Below are positions 10,655 through 22,104 of a stretch of DNA of 64,000 nucleotides, piece by piece. The notes under the pieces are model-generated. The model did not search any database, was not told the DNA's origin, and saw only the letters and a list, made by a program, of their open reading frames with translations. This DNA is from Scleropages formosus. Taxonomy: Eukaryota > Chordata > Actinopteri > Osteoglossiformes > Osteoglossidae. Positions within the stretch are counted from its first letter, which is position 1, and every line of letters begins with the position of its first letter. Both the position numbers and the translations under genes were made by a program. The DNA is taken from positions 1,860,001 to 1,924,000 of the forward strand of contig NC_041827.1 in assembly GCF_900964775.1 (NCBI RefSeq), written 5' to 3'.

Positions 10655-10810
10655 CTTGTGGCAGAGACAGAAATTATGGGTGGTCCCCTGTATGGCGTAC
10701 TGATACTGAGTTCAGTAAATTCCTCATTTTAAAGTCTCCTTTTTACCACCCTGTGGGGACTAAACTAATTACAACGGATACCACATCTCATTTGAGAATG
10801 TGTAAACAGA
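10655..10810 (-). promoter_or_regulatory. Conserved promoter and noncoding exon 1 of receptor 2
   Basis: In minus-strand order there is the upstream word TTTACACATTCTCAAATGAG, TAATTA (10766-10771), O/E-like AGTCCCCACAGGGT (10748-10761), ACTTTAAAATG (TTTAAA at 10728-10733), then a short exon with no ATG of its own, ending CAAG|GTAAG at 10655. TTTAAA is a plausible TATA variant; the start site would then lie about 30 bp downstream. Confidence 0.72.
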
Positions 10811-11417
10811 ATCCATACGTCATAGTGAGCTGTGCTTCCTACATTAATTAATTGTAATTATTTCAAATCTGGTACAACTTGTATGGTTTTGCTGTGATGA
10901 AAAATGAGGGTATCTCCTGTATTCTAGAGGCCAAGTGGACATTTCCTATTTGACACTCAAATTGTTTGAGACTAGAATATATGACAATAAAGCTGTGTGG
11001 AAGCATTATGCCTTGTTTCAGCATTTACAAAACCACTAGAGACATTCAGTCCTAAACTTTCCTTAATGAATATCCTTAATGAAATTCCTCAAAGTTATTC
11101 TGAATTATCAGAATCTACTACTTCTTATTTGTGTACTTTTGTATTTTTTATTCAAAGATACATGTAGAATATAGCTCAGGAGTTGGAAGTATTGGATTAT
11201 ACTCATGTTTTAGCATGATTTTAATGTATTTTCTATTATGGCAAAGAGTCCACTGAGACCTGATGTCAAGTGAGGCTGCTCAGCTCCGCACTAGTGCAAA
11301 AAAGTGGGGTTATGATGGATTTGCAGAAAAATTACGCAAGTTGATCAATGAAAGTCAGTAACCATTTGTATTGTACAAGGCTGTCGGGGGGGCTGGATTA
11401 AGGATTTAGTGTAATAC
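10811..11417. other. No gene seen
   Basis: AT-rich intergenic DNA upstream of the receptor-2 promoter, with no motif or repeat I recognise before the Rex3 copy. Confidence 0.5.
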
Positions 11418-13477
11418 TCCATCCATCCATCCATCTTCTGACCCGCTTGTCCTAATAGGGTCGTGGTGGCAGCAGGGAGAGCAGAGAGGCCTAGCCGCCC
11501 CTGTCCCCCGCAACTTCCTCTAGCTCAACCTGGGGGATCCCCAGCCGTTCCCAGGCCAACTGTGAGATATAATCCCTCCAACGGGTCCTGGGCCGACCTC
11601 GGGGCCTCGTCCCAGTTGGCCGTGCCCGGTATACCTCCAAAGGGAGGCGCCCAGAGGGCATCCTTATCAGATGCCCGAATCACCTCAACTGGCTCCTCTC
11701 AATGTGGAGGAGTAGCGGCTCTACTTTGACTTCCTCCCGGATGTCCGAACTCCTCACCCTGTCACGGAGAGTGAGTCTCAACACCCTGCGGAGAAAACTC
11801 ATTTTGGCCGCTTGTATCCGTGATCTTATTCTTTCGGTCATCACCCAGAGTTGATGACCATAGGTGAGGGTAGGGACGTAGATTGACTGGTAAATGGAGA
11901 GCTTCGTCTTATGGCTCAGCTCCCCCTTCACCACTACAGTCCAGTATAGGAACCGCATTACTGCTGCTGCTGCTCCCAGTCTGTGGCCGATCTCACTCTC
12001 CCTTCTTCCCTCACTCGTGAGCAAGACCCCAAGATACTTGAACTCCTCCACCTGCGGCAAAAACTCTCCCCTTACCTGGAGGGGGCATACCATCCTTTTC
12101 CGTGAGAGAACCATGGACTCAGACTTTGAGGTGCTGATCCTCATCCCCACTGCTTCACACTCAGCTGCAAACTGTTCCAGTGCGTGCTGGAGGCAGCCAT
12201 GGGACGGTGTCAAAAGGACAACATCATCCGCAAAAAGCAGAGACATTACCTTCCGACTCCCACACAGAATGCCCTCCTGACCTTGACTGTGCCTTGATAT
12301 CCTGTCCACGAAAACCACAAACAGGAGTGGAGACAAGGCACAACCTTGGCGGAGTCCAACACCCACACTGAACAGGCCTGACTTAATGCCGAGTATGCGG
12401 ACACAGTTTCCGCTCCATATGTACAGAGACCGAATGGCCCGCAGTAGTGGTCCCGGTACCCCATACTGTCGAAGCACCTCCCACAGAATTTTCCGGGGAA
12501 CACGGTCATAGGCCTTCTCCAAGTCCACAAAACACATGTAGACTGGATTAGCAAATTCCCATGCCCCTTCAATGATCTGTGAGAGGGTAAAAAGCTGTTC
12601 CACTGTTCCACGGCAAGGGCGGAATCCGCATTGTTCCTCTTCAATCTGAGGTTCAACTATTGGCCGGAGCCTCCTCTCCAGCAATCCTGCATAGACTTTC
12701 CCAGGGAGGCTGAGAAGTGTGATGCCCCGATGGTTGGCACACACCCTCCGGTCCCCTTTCTTAAAGATATGGACCACTATCCCAGTTTGCCAATCCAAGG
12801 GCAGTGTCCCCAAGGTCCATGCAACATTGCAGAGGCGTGTCAACCATGACAACCCTGCAACATCCAAGGCCTTGAGCATTTCCGGGAAGATCTCATCCAC
12901 CCCCGGTGCTTTGCCACTGTGGAGCTTACCAATTACCTCAGTGACTTCCACCAGGGAAATGGACTCTGACAGCCTGAAAGCCTCAGGCCCTGACTCCTGT
13001 AAAGGAGGCATATCACTCGGGTTTAAGATTTCTTCAAAGTGCTCCTTCCACCTCCCGACAATGTCCTTATCAGAGATCAGAGCTTCTCCACTCCTGCTGA
13101 ACACAGCTTGAGTGAAACTTCTACGACCCCTTCTGAGCTGCCGAATGGTTCTCCAGAACCTCTTTGAAGCTGACTGATAGTCGTTTTCCATGTCCAAACT
13201 CCTCCCATGCCCGGGATTTTGCTTCTGCAATCGCAGCCGCTGCTGCCTTTTTCATTTGCCAGTACCTGTTTGCTGAGTAGGGGGTGCGGTGGCGCAGTGG
13301 GTTGGACCACAGTTCTGCTGTCCGGTGGGTCTGGGGTTCGAGTCCCGCTTGGGGTACCTTGCGACGGGCTGGCGTCCCTGTCCTGGGTGTGTCCCCTCCC
13401 CCTCCGGCCTTACGCCCTGTGTTGCCGGGTAGGCTCCGGTTCCCCCGTGACCCCGTATGGGACAAGCGGCTCTGAAA

Positions 13478-13514
<37 letters not shown>

Positions 13515-14996
13515 GAGTCAGGAGTCCCCAGAGCCAACCAGGCCCTAAAGGCCTCCTTCTTCAGCTTGACGGCTTCCCTCACCAACAGGTTCTCGGGTTG
13601 CCACCCTGGCTGGCACCAGCAAGCTTTTAGCCACAGCTGTGCCTGGCTGCTTCCACAATGAAGGTTTTGAACAGGGTCCATGAAGACTCCATGTCCCCTA
13701 CCTCCTCCGGGACATGGGAGAAGCTCTCCCGGAGGTGTGAGTTAAAATCATTCCGGACAAGGTCCTCTGACAGTCGTTCCCAGCACATCCTCATGAATCC
13801 TCTGGGCCTACCGGGTCTGTCCATCGGTTTTCCCCGCCATCTGACCCAACTCACCACCAGATGCTGATCAGCAGACACCACAGCACCTCTCTTCACCCGA
13901 GTGTCCAAAACATGTGGCCTCAAGTCAGAAGAAATGACTACAAAGTTGATCATTAACCTTTGGCCCAAGGAGCTCTGGTATCAAGTACACTTATGAGCAT
14001 CCTTGTGTTCGAACATGGTGTTTGTTATGGACGAACCATGACTAGCACAGAAGTCCAATAACATTTCACCATTCGGGTTCAGATCGGGCAGGCCGTTCTT
14101 CCCAATCACCCCCTGTCAGATTTCCCAGTCATTGCCAGCGTGAGCTTTGAAGTCAACCAGCAGGACAATGAAGTCTCTAGGTGGGGCCCTGTCCAGAACC
14201 CCTCCCACCTTCTCCAAGAAGGCCGAATACTCTGAACTGCTGTTTGGTGCATAAGCGCACACAACAGTCAAAGTTTTCCTCTCTGCGACCCTAAGTCACA
14301 TTGAGGCGATCCTCTCGTCCACCGGGGCAAACTCCAACTGTATGGCAGCCAGCCGGGGACTTGTGAGTATCCCCACACCCTCCCGGCGCCTCTCACCTAG
14401 TGCAACTCCTGAGTAGGAGAGGGACCACCCCTTATCAAGAAGTTTGGTTCCAGAGCCAACACTGTGAGTGGAGGTGAGCCCAACTATATCTAGTTGGTAT
14501 TTGTCAACCTCCTGCACCAGTTCCGGCTCTTTTCCCCCAAGTGAGGTGACATTCCACGTACCAAGAGCTAGCTTTCGTCGCGAGGGGCCGTGACGCCATG
14601 CACCACCTCGCCCCCCTCCCGCCACCAGGTATGCATAGCACCGGACCCCCATGCTGGACCTTGCAGGTGGTGGGCCCACATGGCCCCCCCACGATGCCTT
14701 TTTGGGCTGATCCCAGCCGGGCTACGTGGGCTGCCCAGCCACCAGGTGCTCGCCTAGGAACATTACCCCCAGGCCTGGCTCCAGGGGTAGGTCCCGGTGA
14801 CCCTATTCCGGGCAGGGTAAACGTTCTTCTGTTTCCATTTTTCATGGAGGTTTTTGGATCGTGTTAGTCTGGATCTTCACTCCAGACCTGTTCACCTTGG
14901 GAGACCCTACCAGGAGCATAATGCTCCTGATGACATAGCTCTGGAGATCCCTAGATCACGCAAGCCCTTCTGCCACGCCAAAGCCCGATCCAGGAA
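11418..14996 (-). mobile_element. Rex3 (RTE-clade) LINE, long degraded copy, second subfamily
   Basis: Minus-strand order from 14996: a 5' end GTTCCTGGATCGGG, endonuclease start [20 protein letters not shown] (about 14560), later endonuclease MINFVVISSDLRPHVLDTRV (about 13940), then the RT with [28 protein letters not shown] and LLFADDVVLLTPS (11680-13230, open for 516 codons), and a (GGAT)n tail at 11418-11433. The endonuclease region is frameshifted and a SINE splits the linker (13279-13507). It keeps Cys in GLRQGCALSP, unlike the copies at 4.3 and 22.9 kb. Its closest relative is the 51-kb copy. No convincing target duplication was found. Confidence 0.9.
13279..13507 (+). mobile_element. 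tRNA-derived SINE inserted in Rex3
   Basis: An 11-bp duplication GTTTGCTGAGT (13268-13278 and 13508-13518) marks insertion into the Rex3 copy, in the opposite orientation to it and later than it. Confidence 0.95.
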
Positions 14997-15081
14997 CATT
15001 CACTAAAAAATTTTTTTTAAAAACAAAAACAAAAAAAAAAAACCAGCTCAAAAAACAGGGATATTTTATATGAATTCTCAG

Positions 15082-15384
15082 TGTCAGGGACGAACACTGG
15101 GGACAGGTAAGTGGAAGACCCAAGTGCGGGTGAGTTTTTATTCAAGCAACCAGGTTCCAGGGACAAGGCGAAACCAAGGTCGGGGACAGGCGAAGGTCTG
15201 AGAGACGCAAACAACATAAAAGGGGTAATCCAAGTCGTGGTCGAGGAGAACAGGCAAAAGGTCAGGAACAGGAAAGAGGCAAGGCACTAGTGGCTAGAAC
15301 GCTGCAAAGCACAAGGCGATTGCAAGAATCCATGCCTGAGTATGGATGTGGAGCCCTTTTATGCCTGGTCCCGGGGGTGTGACA
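15082..15384. mobile_element. Solo-LTR-like fossil
   Basis: A 303-bp unit begins TGTCAGGGA and ends GTGTGACA, with near-matching 5-bp flanks CTCAG (15077-15081) and CTCAC (15385-15389). It lies beside the 5' end of the Rex3 copy. Family not assigned; the imperfect flanks suggest an older insertion than the one at 2.4 kb. Confidence 0.45.
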
Positions 15385-15708
15385 CTCACTTACGAGAAAA
15401 CATAATTTAGTCCCTAAAATTCAAACTATGAATACACACTGATGAGGAACAACAGAAATGTTAATTTAAAATATGGCATCTAGCAGCACACAAAGAAAGC
15501 AGACACCACATGTTGTTAGACATCTGTACAAGCTCATAAATACCTCAGAAATTTTATGACTCTTTATCATCTATACAAACTACAATCCTTAAAGCAAAAA
15601 AAAAGTTAATGAAAGGCTCATGATATGTGATAATCTACATCAAAATAAATACAAACAACAATACTGTATATTTTCTGATCTTTCTTATAAAAGATTGTTT
15701 AAACAATG

Positions 15709-16110
15709 CTATTGGTGGAAAAAGCATTGTAATCCTTTTTGTAATATCGAGTGAAACCTCTTTTCTTGGCTATGAAATGCTTTTCTATTTGCTGATCTGA
15801 AAGTCTGCTGTAGAATTTCCTGATACATCTTGGAATTCACTGGTCCCTCAATGACTGCTAGCCCTTGAGGTTCCGAGGCAGCACAGCAGCCCCACACTTT
15901 CACACTTTCTCCACCATGCTTCACAGCTGGCATAAGGTCTTGGTGTTGGAATACTGTGTTTTCGCTACAAAAAAGTTCAAAAGTTTAATCTCGTCTGTCC
16001 CCATAACACTATTACAGTAGTGCTATGGAACATCCAGGTGGTCTTCAGCAAATCTGAGATAGTGCTTTTTTGAAGAAGTGGTTTTCTCAGTGGTAGGCTC
16101 CCCTTTGTGC
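15709..16110 (-). pseudogene. Tc1-type DNA transposase relic
   Basis: The minus strand reads MPAVKHGGESVKVWGCCAAS then IEGPVNSKMYQEILQQ, matching the Tc1/mariner pattern of a KHGGGS..WGCF stretch followed by a YxxIL helix. Only this catalytic-core segment remains; the frame is broken on both sides and no terminal inverted repeats were found. A decayed DNA transposon. Confidence 0.65.
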
Positions 16111-16137
16111 AGTATTTCAGGGCACCTACATATATAC

Positions 16138-16205
16138 ATTACATTTACTTTTATTCATCTAGCTTTTCTCTAAAGTGATGTACATCTGATAGGGAAAAAA
16201 GCATA
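16138..16205 (-). mobile_element. L2-type tail fragment
   Basis: Plus-strand word CTTTTCTCTAAAGTGATGTA preceded by TTATTCATCTAG, the shared end of L2 and its SINEs. Confidence 0.45.
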
Positions 16206-16356
16206 CATATATCACATACCATGTATAGCACACACACACTGTATACAGAACACAACATGCACATATACAGAATGGAGCATGTGGAACATCACAATACACA
16301 CACCAAGGCCAACAATTGCTTACCACACTGGTAACCATGCTACCTGAACACATACA

Positions 16357-16572
16357 CACACACACACACATTTTCGGAACCGCTTGTCCCTTACGGGGTC
16401 ACGGGGAACCGGAGCCTACCCGGCAACACAGGGCGTAAGGCCGGAGGGGGAGGGGACATACCCAGGACGGGACGCCAGTCCGTCACAAGGCACCCCAAGC
16501 GGGACTCGAACCCCAGACCCACTGGAGAGTAGGACTGCGGTCCAACCCACTGCAGCCACCGCACCCCCTATC
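16357..16572 (-). mobile_element. tRNA-derived SINE (Rex3-tailed family)
   Basis: The target duplication GAACACATACA lies at 16346-16356 and 16573-16583. The (CA)n tail merges with an A/C-rich target. Confidence 0.92.
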
Positions 16573-17369
16573 GAACACATACATCTATTTACAAATAATA
16601 CTCACTTTCCATGACTTTGTAGTTCAAGCCTCTGTGTGACAGTGAGAAAGAACTTGCCCAGGAACAAGAAACCAAGATGAGGCCAAGACGGTCCTCACCC
16701 CCTTATCCCTGACATCCTAGCCAGCCTAAGAATTCTAGAATAAAGACCACTGAATCCAGAAGCCCTCAGTCAGTGTCTTCTTGCCCTGTCAATATGTACA
16801 TTTCTCACAAAGCAACTTCATGAATTGCATTATTAAAATCACCTTGTATGGTAATGTTCTTAATAATAATATTTGTTGATGCACCTCGGTCTTTGTGGAA
16901 CTTACATGTTCTCCCTGTGTCTCTGTACATTTCTTCTGTGTGCTCTGGTTTCCCGCAAACGTGTTTTAGGTAAACTGGTGATTTTAAATAGACTGTGACA
17001 TAGACAAGGAGTGTGTATGTGTGGCTACCGTGGGATTCGCTGATGCTCTGTTTTACTACATGTTCCTAGATATTGTAGACCTTCAGGTTTTTCTAAGGTC
17101 TTTGTGTCACTCGTCCCAGTATGGCTGCAATTAGGCCAAAAACCTCTACTTTTCAGTGAGTGAGTTGCATTCAGGAAAATTATCTGTGTGTGAAGCCCAT
17201 GGAGCATCAGCTCCTGTGTTCCTGTTACTTAAGGTTGTCCTTGGTCCACAGCTGTTCTAGTTTTCCCACAGGTGTTTTACAAACCATAAATAACTCTATG
17301 AATGAAATGCATAAATATTCCGATAAATTGAAAAATGAGAATATTATGCGTAAAAATTAACTTTTAACA
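16573..17369. other. Intergenic; one V-SINE fragment, no gene
   Basis: The stretch 16886-17000 (plus strand) reads TACATGTTCTCCCTGTGTCT and TTTCTTCTGTGTGCTCTGGT, a V-SINE central-domain remnant. The rest shows nothing recognisable. Confidence 0.5.
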
Positions 17370-17381
17370 ATTCTATAATGA

Positions 17382-17593
17382 AGGGGGGCGCGGTGGCACA
17401 GTGGGTTGGACCAGGTCCTGCTCTCCAGTGGGTCTGGGGTTTGAGTCCTGCTTGGGGTGCCTTGTGACAGACTGGCGTCCCGTCCTGGGTGTGTCCCCTC
17501 CCCCTCAGGCCTTACGCCCTGTGTTGCCGGGTAGGCTCCGGTTCCCCGTGACCCCATATGGGACAAGCGGTTCAGAAAATGTGTGTGTGTGTG
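17382..17593 (+). mobile_element. tRNA-derived SINE (Rex3-tailed family)
   Basis: A perfect 12-bp duplication ATTCTATAATGA flanks it (17370-17381 and 17594-17605). Confidence 0.95.
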
Positions 17594-17957
17594 TGATTCT
17601 ATAATGATTCCATTTTTAAGGAGTTTCAAATTGATCTGCTCCACTAATAAGACAAATCCCTATGTGCTCAAGTGTTCATTTAGGTTCAACGACAGAAGGA
17701 TTTATTTTGTGTTATGCACTTGCTTGGTGCTAACCATAAGGATGGCAGTAATATAAAATTATTATTAGACAATGGTAAGCACAGAGTAATTAATTGCACT
17801 GGGAATATACACATGATTAATTATGGTATTCTGCCTTTGGACAATGAGTGGTTAAATAGATCCGCTGAAGAACAGGTGCATTGGGAACATCTGATATTCA
17901 TTCCATATAAAACTTTATTCTTCAGATGGAAAAATATGTATGTAATACATAATTCAT

Positions 17958-18175
17958 GGGGTGCGGTGGCGCAGTGGGTTGGACCACAGTCCTGCTCTTT
18001 GGTAGGTCTGGGGTTCGAGTCTCGCTTTGGGATGCCTTGCGAGGGACTGGCGTCCTGTCCTGGGTGTGTCCCCTCCCCCTACGGCCTTACGCCCTGAGTT
18101 GCTGGGTTAGGCTCTGGTTCCCCATGACCCTGTATGGGATGAGCGGTTCTGAAAATGTGTGTGTGTGTGTGTGTG
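17958..18175 (+). mobile_element. tRNA-derived SINE (Rex3-tailed family)
   Basis: A perfect 12-bp duplication TACATAATTCAT flanks it (17946-17957 and 18176-18187). It lies 0.3 kb from the stop codon of receptor 3. Confidence 0.95.
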
Positions 18176-18467
18176 TACATAATTCATTATCAGTTCTGTA
18201 ATAATCATGAACATCACATTCCATTTGACTATGAAAAGATACATTTAACTAATTATATGCTTACGTTTTTTTAAGAAGAGTTGCATTGTATTTTGTTAAA
18301 AAATGTGTTTTATACATATACAGATTGAACAGTATCATATATACAAAACTCATATCTAGTTGATATTTCTTTATGAATTGTTTTTATCTTTACAGAAAGT
18401 AATTATTTCTACAGTACTCCTTCACAAAGTCCTGCTTTAAGAGTAGTCAATGTTCTCAATTTTATGG

Positions 18468-19433
18468 TTATGCTGTAACATGAGAAATGCTAGATCCTCC
18501 TGGAGTGCAAGGGGGCTCTGTTTTGGCACATGTGAAGCATTGGAAGTTTTTGGCCAGCCTCCGGTTAGTTACGATTATGAGAACAGGGCTGAGAGCAGAG
18601 TAGCAGGAGGCAAAGAAGACGCGAGCATCAGAGACGGCGGGCAGAACCCGGGAGACGGAGAGTGTGTATCCCCACAGCACATTCTCCAGACCAAACAGTG
18701 CTACATATGTACACACCAGAACCAGCACAGCCTGGGAAGCTCCTGCTGACGCTTTGCTGGCCCCCCGCAGTCCCTTCACCTGCTGCTGGTGGCGGTACAG
18801 GACCAGCAGCATGTAGACTGCTGCCAACACCATCACAGCCACAAAAACCACATCCCTCAGGGTGTAAATCATACCATTGACTACATAGGCTTGAGAGCCT
18901 GGGAAAACCACAATGCAGAACTCCAGATTTAAGGTGAATTCTGGGATGGAGCCGTTGGATGGCAGTGCCTGAGGGTAGCTTATAGCACCATAGCAGATAG
19001 AGATATTGAGGATGTAGAGGAGGACAATGGTGTGTGGAAGGTGAGTGGGCAGCCAGCGTTTGAAGGCATTCCAGGGGGCTGTGGCAGGGGCTACACTCAC
19101 GCTCTGGTAACATCCCAGTAGCGCTGTCACACAAATAGACATGGCACGACCAATGCGGTAAACAAAGATGACCAGTTTGCAACCAGGATCGTACAAGAAA
19201 CATTTCACACTAAGAGCAACTAGGGTCTGGGGGATTCCACGGCACAAAAGAACTGCCAGATTGACAATGGCCAGATGACTGAGGATGTAGTTGTTTGGGG
19301 GTAGGTGGCCATGGGAGAGTCGCATGCGGCAGAAGAGGAGCAGCACACTCAGGTTGGCTGGGAGACCCACTACCACCAGACAGATGAAGCCAGCCGCCTT
19401 CAGCATCACACGCACCTCCGTTTGCGTGTCCAT
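18468..19433 (-). CDS. ORA (V1R-type) olfactory receptor 3 of the array, ora1-like
   Basis: An intact 321-residue receptor with the array architecture. It starts MDTQTEVRVML directly after the acceptor CTCTAG (exon 2 from 19437). Seen: PANLSVLLLFCRMRLSHG (TM1/loop 1), NNYILSHLAIVNLAVLLCRG (TM2), YDPGCK disulfide Cys, YRIGRAMSICVT (TM3), NGSIPEF with the loop-2 Cys (LEFCIVV), YRHQQQVKGLRG (loop 3), LENVLWGY (TM6) and DARVFFASCYSALSPV (TM7). From loop 2 to TM7 the DNA is nearly identical to receptor 6 (46.3 kb), although the N-terminal halves differ, which suggests gene conversion. A longer open frame begins at 19514 with TTG; it reads through the inferred intron and is not used. Confidence 0.95.
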   Translation of the reverse strand: MDTQTEVRVMLKAAGFICLVVVGLPANLSVLLLFCRMRLSHGHLPPNNYILSHLAIVNLAVLLCRGIPQTLVALSVKCFLYDPGCKLVIFVYRIGRAMSICVTALLGCYQSVSVAPATAPWNAFKRWLPTHLPHTIVLLYILNISICYGAISYPQALPSNGSIPEFTLNLEFCIVVFPGSQAYVVNGMIYTLRDVVFVAVMVLAAVYMLLVLYRHQQQVKGLRGASKASAGASQAVLVLVCTYVALFGLENVLWGYTLSVSRVLPAVSDARVFFASCYSALSPVLIIVTNRRLAKNFQCFTCAKTEPPCTPGGSSISHVTA

Positions 19434-19950
19434 CAACCTAGAGAAACGGCAAGCCAGAGAAATATGGAATTTCATGAAAAGGTCGACACCCACTATGTGA
19501 GGCAGTCTTTCCAAGGTCTAATAAAGCCTCTGGACTAGTTGCTTATGTTCCAGATTCAGAAGGACAAGATTTAACAAAAGCAATTTACCCAATTTTAAAA
19601 ACAGGTGATGCTGAAGGACTAGTTTCAGTAAGGGTTTTGCATCGATACATCACAAAAAGACTGTTAAAGAGTTTCATTCCATAAGGGCGGTGAAACACTT
19701 GATTTGGTGTCTTCATGAGAAGTTGGATTTTGAGTAGAATTTATTGTTTCATGTCATTATTTCCCAGTTCTTTTATTTATTTGTTTGTTTATTGATGAAA
19801 TGAATCCTTTATTTGACGTAAATTCAGGATTTAGTACAACATTTTTTAATAGTTTCTAAACGTGTAAACTTAATATTTTATAGTTGAAAAGTTTTGGAAA
19901 GTAGTACTACTTCAAACACATGTCTGATTAAAAGCATTTCTCAGCTATTC

Positions 19951-20165
19951 ACACATGCATGCACATTGTCTGAAGCCACTTGCCCCAAGTGGGGTCGCAG
20001 TGAGCTGGAGCCTAAGCCTGCAACACAGGGTGCAGGGCCTGGGGGGGAGGGGACACACCCAGGATGGGAAACCCATCCAGTACAGGGCACCCCAAGCAAG
20101 ACTTGAACCCCAAACCTGCAAGAGAGCAGGCTCTGGCCAAACCCCCTCTGCCACCATGCCCCCCC
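19951..20165 (-). mobile_element. Old, divergent copy of the tRNA-derived SINE
   Basis: It matches the family along its length but with many differences (GTCTGAAGCCACTTGCCCCA at the tail end). No clear duplication remains. Confidence 0.78.
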
Positions 20166-20204
20166 GTTAAAGTTATTCAGATATTCATTATTCCTTTCGT
20201 TGAT

Positions 20205-20286
20205 GTGATGCACTCGCACTTTTCTCTGCGATATATGTTGCTTTGAAGAAACGTGTTTGTTAAATGAATAAATGTAAATGTAAAAT
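20205..20286 (+). mobile_element. L2-type tail fragment
   Basis: GATGTGATGCACTCGCACTT followed by a GCTTTGAAGAAACGTGTTTG tail and ATGAATAAATGTAAATGTAA. Confidence 0.55.
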
Positions 20287-20320
20287 TATGAAAGTAATAT
20301 TTTTGAGGAGCAAAGCAGTA

Positions 20321-20518
20321 CACACACTTTCAGAACTGCTTGTCCTATACAGGGTCACAGGGAACCAGAGCCTACCCGGTAACACAGGGCGTAAGGCCGG
20401 AGGGGACACACCCAGGACGGGACACCAGCCCGTCGCAAGGCACTCCAAGCGGGACTCGAACCGCAGACCCACTGAAGAGCAAGACCCAGTCCAACCCACT
20501 GCACTACCATGTCTCCTG
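20321..20518 (-). mobile_element. tRNA-derived SINE (Rex3-tailed family)
   Basis: Short (CA)4 tail; a small internal deletion removes part of the G-rich segment. Approximate flanks AAAGCAGTA and CAAGTAGTA. Confidence 0.85.
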
Positions 20519-21087
20519 CCAAGTAGTATTAAAATTAATTTAAATCATAGCTTGAATTTTTACATTTAGTGGATTTTGGAGTCAAGATGAAAAGATTTAA
20601 TGAAAATATCTAGTTTTTTCTCTGTCAGTGTAGAAATTATTGTCTGTCATTGAGTCGTACATTTTTTTTTTTAATCAGTATCTTAAAACCACACTTCCAC
20701 TTAGCTTAGTATTAAGAGAGGATGAATAGCCATCTTCTTCGCTATCAAAAGTACACATATGGCTCTAGGACTTTCACTTACAGTAAGTTATAACATCAGG
20801 AAGACTATAACTAAAATGACAGACTAAAATACAGTAGTATATTTCTTTTACAATAAAACTGTCAGTGCAGAGTGTACAATCTCCTAAAATTCATTCCAAC
20901 CATTAGTAAATTCAAATAGGCTATTTTCATACTATAAATATACATATAAATAACATAACAATATAAACAAGAAAAAGGTGGTGTTTTAAAATGTATCTTA
21001 GACTATATTAATGTTATATTATTTTTCCAAATATTAAAATAAATATTAAATAAAATCTGTTTACAACATAAAAATCAGTGTTCTTAC

Positions 21088-21245
21088 CCTGTGGTGGGGA
21101 AAGAAATCACAGGTGGCTCTCAGTAAGGTATGCTGAATCTTACTGAATCTGAAATTTGAGGACTGAACATTTTAAAGTCCTCTTGTTTCCACCCATCTGG
21201 GATTAAATTAATTACAATGGATACAGAGATACAGAATAAGTAATC
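21088..21245 (-). promoter_or_regulatory. Conserved promoter and noncoding exon 1 of receptor 3
   Basis: TTAATTA at 21208-21214, O/E-like ATCCCAGATGGG at 21192-21203, ACTTTTAAA-type box with TTTAAA at 21171-21176, and donor GTAAG from 21087. Exon 1 carries a short insertion compared with the other copies. An upstream GATGCAAA word (near 21255) is shared with the receptor-4 copy. Confidence 0.66.
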
Positions 21246-21600
21246 AGATCCCTTTGCATCATAATTTAATGTGGTCCATATGGCACATTTGCCTCAGTTG
21301 CTTAAGATTTTAATTATTATTTTTTCATTTATTTGGAGGTTTTCTGACAAATGGAAATATGTTATGTATGCAAATTTGTACAGAATGGACTAGATTGTTA
21401 AGGACAGTAGGTTCAGCACAAGCTCAGACTGTGTTCTTTGTTGAGATATTATGCTACCTGCTGCATTCTGCATAATACCTGCTATATGGTTAACATTTCA
21501 TATTGACTGTATTTTCCGTGGCAATGTGGGACAGATGAATTATCTTGAAATATTTTCAAATATAACACCTTTTACAAAGGATTTACAAATGTCCACGTTT
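21246..21600. other. No gene seen
   Basis: AT-rich sequence upstream of the receptor-3 promoter with no recognised repeat. Confidence 0.45.
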
Positions 21601-22062
21601 CTTCATTTAGCAGACACTTTTCTCCAAAGTGAGTTCCACAGAGTTCTACAGACTTTGTATGTATGTCACGCCTGCAGCTGTACGACCCACCTCAGCACCT
21701 TCGGGAGATTTTAAAACGCCAAGTATAGAGGAGGCAACTCAACCGGAGCCGAACGCGGAACCTCATTCTGGGAAACCGCAAGGAAAGCCTCGCTCCTTGC
21801 GATTCAGTTGCCTTTTTGCCCTCCTAACCGTTTCTCCTATTAATCAGTAACAACTCCCTTGGCTTCCTGACCTTTGCACTGTCCCTGACTTTGATCTCCG
21901 GACTCCCCTCTTGGAACGACGAACGCCAATCGCCAGACCTCGCCTGTCTCGACCGTTCTCACGGATTTCCCATCAGTGGAACACACTCTCTCTGTGGCAC
22001 TCACATGCTATGGGTGAACCTGAACAGCATATCTTTGGACTTGCTTTGGACTCCCTAAATTA
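21601..22062 (-). mobile_element. V-SINE-like element, interrupted
   Basis: The tail half (TTTAGCAGACACTTTTCTCC at 21608) and the body half (CATCAGTGGAACACACTCTC from 21973, then AACAGCATATCTTTGGACTT) are separated by the LTR-like fossil below. A comparable uninterrupted order is at 10011-10215. Confidence 0.65.
21664..21970. mobile_element. LTR-like fossil inside the V-SINE
   Basis: It starts TGTCACGCC and has the C-rich texture of the solo LTR at 2.4 kb. The far end is unclear, so it is probably partial or old; family not assigned. Confidence 0.45.
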
Positions 22063-22104
22063 TTTAATTGCTACTGGCTGTGCCACCATGCTGCAAAACC
22101 ACAA

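Larger units (their letters stand above)
19438..21087 (-). other. Inferred 5'UTR intron of receptor 3
   Basis: Donor GTAAG at 21087-21083; acceptor TTTCTCTAG ending at 19438. It contains two SINEs; 19440-19950 and 20520-21080 are otherwise AT-rich without a gene. Confidence 0.6.

Noticed and set aside
11894-13111. Plus-strand frames of 60-130 codons over the 11.4-kb Rex3
   Set aside because: They are antisense shadows of the reverse transcriptase.
18468-19514. Longer N-terminal start for receptor 3 (and the similar extension from 47305 for receptor 6)
   Set aside because: The extra codons begin with non-ATG triplets and cross a conserved splice acceptor; they are not conserved between the genes.
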